From assembly GCA_964614795.1 (NCBI GenBank), contig CAZTME010000018.1, positions 1 to 16,776 of the forward strand: DNA of 16,776 nucleotides, read 5' to 3'. A program made the position numbers and the translations under genes. The DNA is from CAZTME01 sp964614795 (lineage in GTDB: Bacteria > Patescibacteriota > Microgenomatia > UBA1400 > PJMF01). The notes under the pieces were generated by a model that was not told the DNA's origin, did not search any database, and worked only from the letters and a program-made list of their open reading frames with translations. Positions 13,015 to 16,776 of this stretch are shown here, one piece after another; the stretch's first letter is position 1, and every line of letters starts with the position of its first letter.

Positions 13015-15423
13015 CTACAAATTACTCCTGCTTTGGATTTCTGCCTCCACCAAGTCTTTGTCTTTGCCGTATTTCAACCGAGACAGTTCTTTAATCATCT
13101 CCGCTTGTTTGGGGTTCATGCGCGCCTTGACCGCATCCATATCCTTCAAAAGTGACATCGAAAAAGGTGCTACAGGTTCATTTTTGACAATTGTCTTAAT
13201 ATAAACATGATATTTTTCCACATTCGTTAAATCGTTCTCATTAAAAATAGGTGTGAACTCATGTTGCAAAAAGTTGGCGTCCGGCACACCAATACGGAAA
13301 GAAACAATGCTACCCACGTTACCAAAAACTGCATTCTTGACTTCCTCATCAATCTGGCCAATAAACTGGTTGGCGACAATCAGGTTTAAGCGATACTTTC
13401 TCGCTTCAGATAAAATCACCGCAAAATCCTCGGTGGCATAATTTTGAAACTCATCAACATATAGGAAAAAATCCTCACGCTTTTCCATGCCTACGTCTTG
13501 TCGACTCATAGCGGCCGTTAACACTTTCGGCACTAAAATTAAGCCTAAAAATTTAGCATCTTCCTCACCTAAAATACCCTTGGAAAGATTACACAGAATA
13601 ATTTTCTTTTCATCCATTGCTTGTCTAAAATTGAAGGAACTTTGTGGCTGACCAATAATATTTCTCATTGTTTTATTGGTGACAAAGCGACCAAATTTAG
13701 AAACAATATAATCCAAGACTTCGGATTTATGAAAATCACTGGTTTGAGCAATTTGGTCCGTCCAATAGCGACGAACTACAGGATCTTTCACGTATGGAAG
13801 TAGTTCGTCAATATACTTGCTATCGGTCAAAGCACGCACTAATTCAATGAAAGTGGAACCTTTTTTATACATAATCGTCAACATGGCATTGCGAATAGCA
13901 TGTTCAAATCGCGGACCAATTATTCCGGTGCGATGCGGATCGTAAAGTTTGTACATTAAACCAATCACGCTACCCACCACAAAGTGACGTTGTTCTTCCG
14001 TATCTGCTTCCATCATGTTCATGCCCATGGGTCTGGTTAGATCGGAAGGATTGAAGTAAATTACATCTTCCGCTCTTTCCGGAGGCATGAGTTGTAAAAT
14101 ATCTTCCACAAACTCACCATGAGGATCAACCGCGCATACACCATGTCCAGCTTCAATATCCTGCAAAATCATCTCTTTAAGAAACTCGGACTTTCCAGTA
14201 CCCGTTTTTCCAATAATGTACATGTGACGACGCCTGTCATCCAAAGTCATATAGACCGGTCGCTTCTCACCACGATAATTGGACATGCCAAGATATAAGC
14301 CGGAGTTAGGAATTTGAGCCGGGGCTGGAGCACTTTTGGCATTCAGCCAGCGAATGTGAGGAGTTTCAATGGTCTTATTGGGGAAATGCAACATTGTGGC
14401 CAGCTCGTCGGAGTTGACCACAAATGTTCCCCTGTTAAAAAGAGGCATATAGCGGTAAATAAAATCGATCATGAATAAATGTTTAAACCAAACCCCACCC
14501 TTTTTTAAGCGATTGTATGCCGAAGAATATTGCGCAAAAGTACCTAAAATATTGCGTAAATGCGCATCGGCGGATTGATCAGTGCGACCGGAAACCACTA
14601 CTCTGATAGAAAGTCGAAAACCTTCTTTTTCAATTTTGTTAGCGATAGCCTCCATTTCTTTAGGATCGTGATTATAGGTGGCCTTTTCCGGATTTGCTTC
14701 TCTTTTCTTTTCATTACTCATGTATCCTCGACCTTTTTTCTTCCACTTATCTCCAACCGGTTGCACCAAAAACTGTACACTCGCCCCTTCACCTTCTCCC
14801 ATTTTGGCTAAAGCGGAAGTTAAAAGCGACAAACCATCATTGGGTAAATCTTTATAGACTCGGAGTGGATAATAATTGGCTTTATCCATCACCACGGGTG
14901 CAAAAGCAACTCGACTTTTTTCGGCAAAAATATTGACCTCCTCAACTTCTTTAATATCGGCTTGAGGATAAGCACCATGAATTTGTTTTTCCACCAAATC
15001 TCGAATGTTATTGGGAGCACTCACGTAAAAAGCGATATCTTCTTTAAGTGCTACTAATTCAAAGGCAATCACTTCGTCGGGCTCAATTAATCTTCGCCAA
15101 AATGAATCATTGGCAATGTAGTGAAGTCCTGTGAACATTTGCTCGGCCGCATCAATCTTAATTTCATTTTCTTTTGGCACACGCACTAATAAGGTGACAA
15201 AATCAAGGGCATATTTATTGCGCTTGCGATGTTTTATCCATTGCAAAATCATGTAAATAAACGACACGAAAATACCCAATATTAGAAAAATTAAGAGAAG
15301 ATCGGTAGCTACGACAAGCACTTGGGCAAAAGTGGTAGAAGCGCCAGCAGGTTCAATAATTTGCACCGGTTCGGTGCTACCAAGAAGTGGAGAAACAGGC
15401 TCAACCGGAATTAATGGTTCCAT
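13015..15423 (-). CDS. Membrane-bound VirB4/TraG-type ATPase (conjugation / type IV secretion-like)
   Basis: Numbering is from ATG 15423; TTG 15429 is a weaker alternative. The 802-residue protein has a short Pro-rich N-terminus, a membrane segment (about 35-60), a long domain of unknown role (70-390), then a P-loop ATPase: Walker A GKTGTGKS (405-412), VDPHGEF, Walker B FFLYVDEFQ (652-660) and a VANQFIGQ sensor-like motif. This pattern matches DUF87/TraM-recognition ATPases related to VirB4, TraC and TraD/TraG, which drive DNA or protein transfer. Such genes recur in Patescibacteria without a full conjugation set. No relaxase, pilin or other type IV gene is in the window, so a DNA-uptake, DNA-transfer or secretion role is only inferred. 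The gene shares strand and a 45-bp gap with the disordered protein upstream. Confidence 0.85.
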   Translation of the reverse strand: MEPLIPVEPVSPLLGSTEPVQIIEPAGASTTFAQVLVVATDLLLIFLILGIFVSFIYMILQWIKHRKRNKYALDFVTLLVRVPKENEIKIDAAEQMFTGLHYIANDSFWRRLIEPDEVIAFELVALKEDIAFYVSAPNNIRDLVEKQIHGAYPQADIKEVEEVNIFAEKSRVAFAPVVMDKANYYPLRVYKDLPNDGLSLLTSALAKMGEGEGASVQFLVQPVGDKWKKKGRGYMSNEKKREANPEKATYNHDPKEMEAIANKIEKEGFRLSIRVVVSGRTDQSADAHLRNILGTFAQYSSAYNRLKKGGVWFKHLFMIDFIYRYMPLFNRGTFVVNSDELATMLHFPNKTIETPHIRWLNAKSAPAPAQIPNSGLYLGMSNYRGEKRPVYMTLDDRRRHMYIIGKTGTGKSEFLKEMILQDIEAGHGVCAVDPHGEFVEDILQLMPPERAEDVIYFNPSDLTRPMGMNMMEADTEEQRHFVVGSVIGLMYKLYDPHRTGIIGPRFEHAIRNAMLTIMYKKGSTFIELVRALTDSKYIDELLPYVKDPVVRRYWTDQIAQTSDFHKSEVLDYIVSKFGRFVTNKTMRNIIGQPQSSFNFRQAMDEKKIILCNLSKGILGEEDAKFLGLILVPKVLTAAMSRQDVGMEKREDFFLYVDEFQNYATEDFAVILSEARKYRLNLIVANQFIGQIDEEVKNAVFGNVGSIVSFRIGVPDANFLQHEFTPIFNENDLTNVEKYHVYIKTIVKNEPVAPFSMSLLKDMDAVKARMNPKQAEMIKELSRLKYGKDKDLVEAEIQSRSNL

Positions 15424-15433
15424 ATACAAGTTT

Positions 15434-15461
15434 ATTGTACCCTAGATAGAGACAATTGTCT
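15434..15461 (-). promoter_or_regulatory. Promoter and palindrome upstream of the pump-like ATPase
   Basis: On the minus strand TACAAT (15434-15439) stands 10 nt before ATG 15423, giving a nearly leaderless mRNA. A perfect 12-bp palindrome, AGACAATTGTCT (15450-15461), lies 10 bp upstream of it, where a regulator would touch the -35 region. Confidence 0.4.
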
Positions 15462-15468
15462 TGAATTT

Positions 15469-16521
15469 TTATTTTTTTGCAGTTTCAACTGCTGGAGCCG
15501 GCTTTCTGTAAATTGCCTTCCCTTTAAACACCTGAATGATTTTGTCACTCCACTCCACCAACCAGCGAATACCATAACTGGGATTTTTTTTGCGTCCGTC
15601 TGTGGCTTGTTTTTTAGTGATTGGCAAAACGCGGACGGTAGTTTTTTGGGTTGGTAAAGGTGGCGCCAGCACAGCTGGCGCCAAAGCTTCCACAGATTGT
15701 GCGGGAGTTTGAGCATGGTCCTCAACTTTTTGTAAGTAAGATTCCAATTCCGGGGCAATTTCCGGGGTCGGCTCTTGCTCAACGCTTATGAGTCCTCCAC
15801 CAACCTCCTGAGTGGCAGTATCCAAACTCCATTGCATCGGCCTTTCTTTGATTGAGCCACCAGATGAAGCCACTTGATTTTGAATGTTGGCGGTTGCCTG
15901 ATCCACCGCCTGAGGTAAACCTAAAGTCATTGCGGCATAACCACTGGGGTCGGGTTGGGATGAAGAAGAATTACCAACAGATGAATTAGCCGAAGAATTG
16001 GTTGGCACTACCACCGGCTCTTTGGGTGGAGAAAACTGCTCGGCTTCGTCCAATGCTTCCGAAAATAGACGCATTTTGGTTGCATCATCAATTTCTTCAA
16101 CAGAAGAAGAATCTAATAAATCATCAGTTAGCGGTTTTTCTTCCAACACCGCATCATTTGAATTACTATCTCCCGAATTATTTTGCTGGGAGTTTCCATT
16201 TGTGTCACTCAATGTAAGATTTGCATCTTCAGTAGATTGATCAGATACTAAATTTTGAGAGGTTGAGCTGGGTGCTTGAATTGGAGATTCATTAAGTACT
16301 TGGTCCATTTGAGATTGGACGGCTGGATCAAGCTGTTGAGTAGTCGTTTGAGAACTTACTCCATCCGTTTCATTATCTTGATTTTGAATATTTTTTTTCT
16401 CATCTTGATCATCAGCTTGATTACTTGGTTGAGGATTATTCAAAACACTTCCCAACAAACCTGTTTTTAAGAATTGCTGACTTGAACTGGAAAAACGCTG
16501 ATAAAGCGGAGAGGCAGACAT
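15469..16521 (-). CDS. Intrinsically disordered protein with a short conserved-looking C-terminal domain
   Basis: The 350-residue product is rich in Ser, Asn, Gln, Asp and Pro for its first 280 residues, with no membrane segment and no signal peptide. Acidic helices such as EEIDDATKMRLFSEALDEAEQF and LESYLQKVEDHA are the only ordered-looking islands. The last 65 residues turn basic and aromatic (VRVLPITKKQ, YGIRWLVEWSDKIIQVFKGKAIY) and could fold or bind nucleic acid or membrane. A competing frame at 15432-15782 gives an Arg/Lys/Gln-biased product and is a shadow. The pump-like ATPase gene follows on the same strand after 45 bp, so a partner, adaptor or substrate role for that ATPase is a reasonable guess. 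No family is recognised. Confidence 0.75.
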   Translation of the reverse strand: MSASPLYQRFSSSSQQFLKTGLLGSVLNNPQPSNQADDQDEKKNIQNQDNETDGVSSQTTTQQLDPAVQSQMDQVLNESPIQAPSSTSQNLVSDQSTEDANLTLSDTNGNSQQNNSGDSNSNDAVLEEKPLTDDLLDSSSVEEIDDATKMRLFSEALDEAEQFSPPKEPVVVPTNSSANSSVGNSSSSQPDPSGYAAMTLGLPQAVDQATANIQNQVASSGGSIKERPMQWSLDTATQEVGGGLISVEQEPTPEIAPELESYLQKVEDHAQTPAQSVEALAPAVLAPPLPTQKTTVRVLPITKKQATDGRKKNPSYGIRWLVEWSDKIIQVFKGKAIYRKPAPAVETAKK

Positions 16522-16776
16522 ATAATTACTTGTATTTCTTAATACTAACAGAATTATCGCTTCTTGAGAATATCAACGGTCTAATTTCACAGGCAGCAAA
16601 TTATATCTGTTCTCAAAAAAATGATGAAAATTCTCATATTTAATAGTCTTGTCACAAAATGATGGCCTGATTGTGTCACAAGTTTATTGCTCTACAAGCG
16701 GATTTTCTTTTGAATTGATAAAATTCAACGGGATTATTAATTAATTTTTTAGCTGGATTGAGTCGCCAATTTTCAC
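16522..16776 (-). other. Upstream region of the disordered-protein gene
   Basis: No gene is seen. An imperfect 35-bp dyad (16648-16682, CTTGT...ACAAG outer arms) and a 7-bp inverted repeat (TTGAATT/AATTCAA, 16710-16728) are the only structures. Either may be a regulatory site for the gene ending at 16521 or for one outside the window. Confidence 0.35.

Noticed and set aside
15432..15782. 116-residue minus-strand frame overlapping the disordered protein
   Set aside because: It has skewed Lys/Arg/Gln/Leu composition and lies inside the longer frame that ends in an ordered-looking domain.

Overview
The window is AT-rich, gene-dense DNA from a bacterium. It most resembles Patescibacteria (Candidate Phyla Radiation), perhaps a Microgenomates-type lineage. 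The reasons are many single-pass surface proteins with Pro/Ser/Thr linkers, dockerin- and cohesin-like modules, an LPxAG-type C-terminal anchor, and a stand-alone membrane ATPase of the VirB4/TraC/TraG type next to a disordered partner. A glycine-rich RRM protein and few clear Shine-Dalgarno sites fit too. Placement is inferred from gene content; no phylogenetic marker is present.

Layout. Positions 1-3609 (+) hold three dockerin-tailed exported proteins: the 3' end of one gene with a decayed echo of its tail, a membrane-anchored endonuclease/exonuclease/phosphatase (EEP) protein, and a secreted protein with four unrecognised Trp/Cys repeats. The last two share an exactly identical 511-bp 3' module. 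Position 3799-3872 (-) is tRNA-Ile with a UAU anticodon. Positions 3992-6952 (+) hold a three-gene MacA/MacB-like export operon (adaptor, ATPase, permease), whose adaptor has an in-frame TGA after codon 10. Positions 7218-11244 (+) hold a membrane-anchored S8 protease with a canonical two-loop dockerin, interrupted by one in-frame TAA, then two membrane-anchored proteins with cohesin-like domains. Positions 11706-12179 (+) encode the RRM protein, with a long structured leader and a strong intrinsic terminator, followed by a small membrane protein (12252-12614, +). The minus strand then carries a small coiled-coil protein (12644-12841), a large DNA-pump-like ATPase (13015-15423) and a disordered protein (15469-16521). 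The last 255 bp have no gene.

How the genes may work together. The main reading is a small cell-surface scaffold of cellulosome logic but without polysaccharide enzymes. Secreted or anchored catalytic proteins (a nuclease/phosphatase-like enzyme and a subtilase) carry dockerins, and two anchored proteins encoded immediately downstream of the protease carry cohesin-like receptors. One dockerin type is canonical, with Ser-Ile at loop positions 10-11. The other replaces the second calcium loop with a Cys-bounded insert and has Gln-Thr or Gln-Leu at those positions. This suggests two pairing specificities and two receptors. A surface nuclease and protease complex would suit a cell that takes nucleotides and amino acids from its surroundings. 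The domain calls rest on sequence patterns read by eye; the pairing and the biological role are inference.
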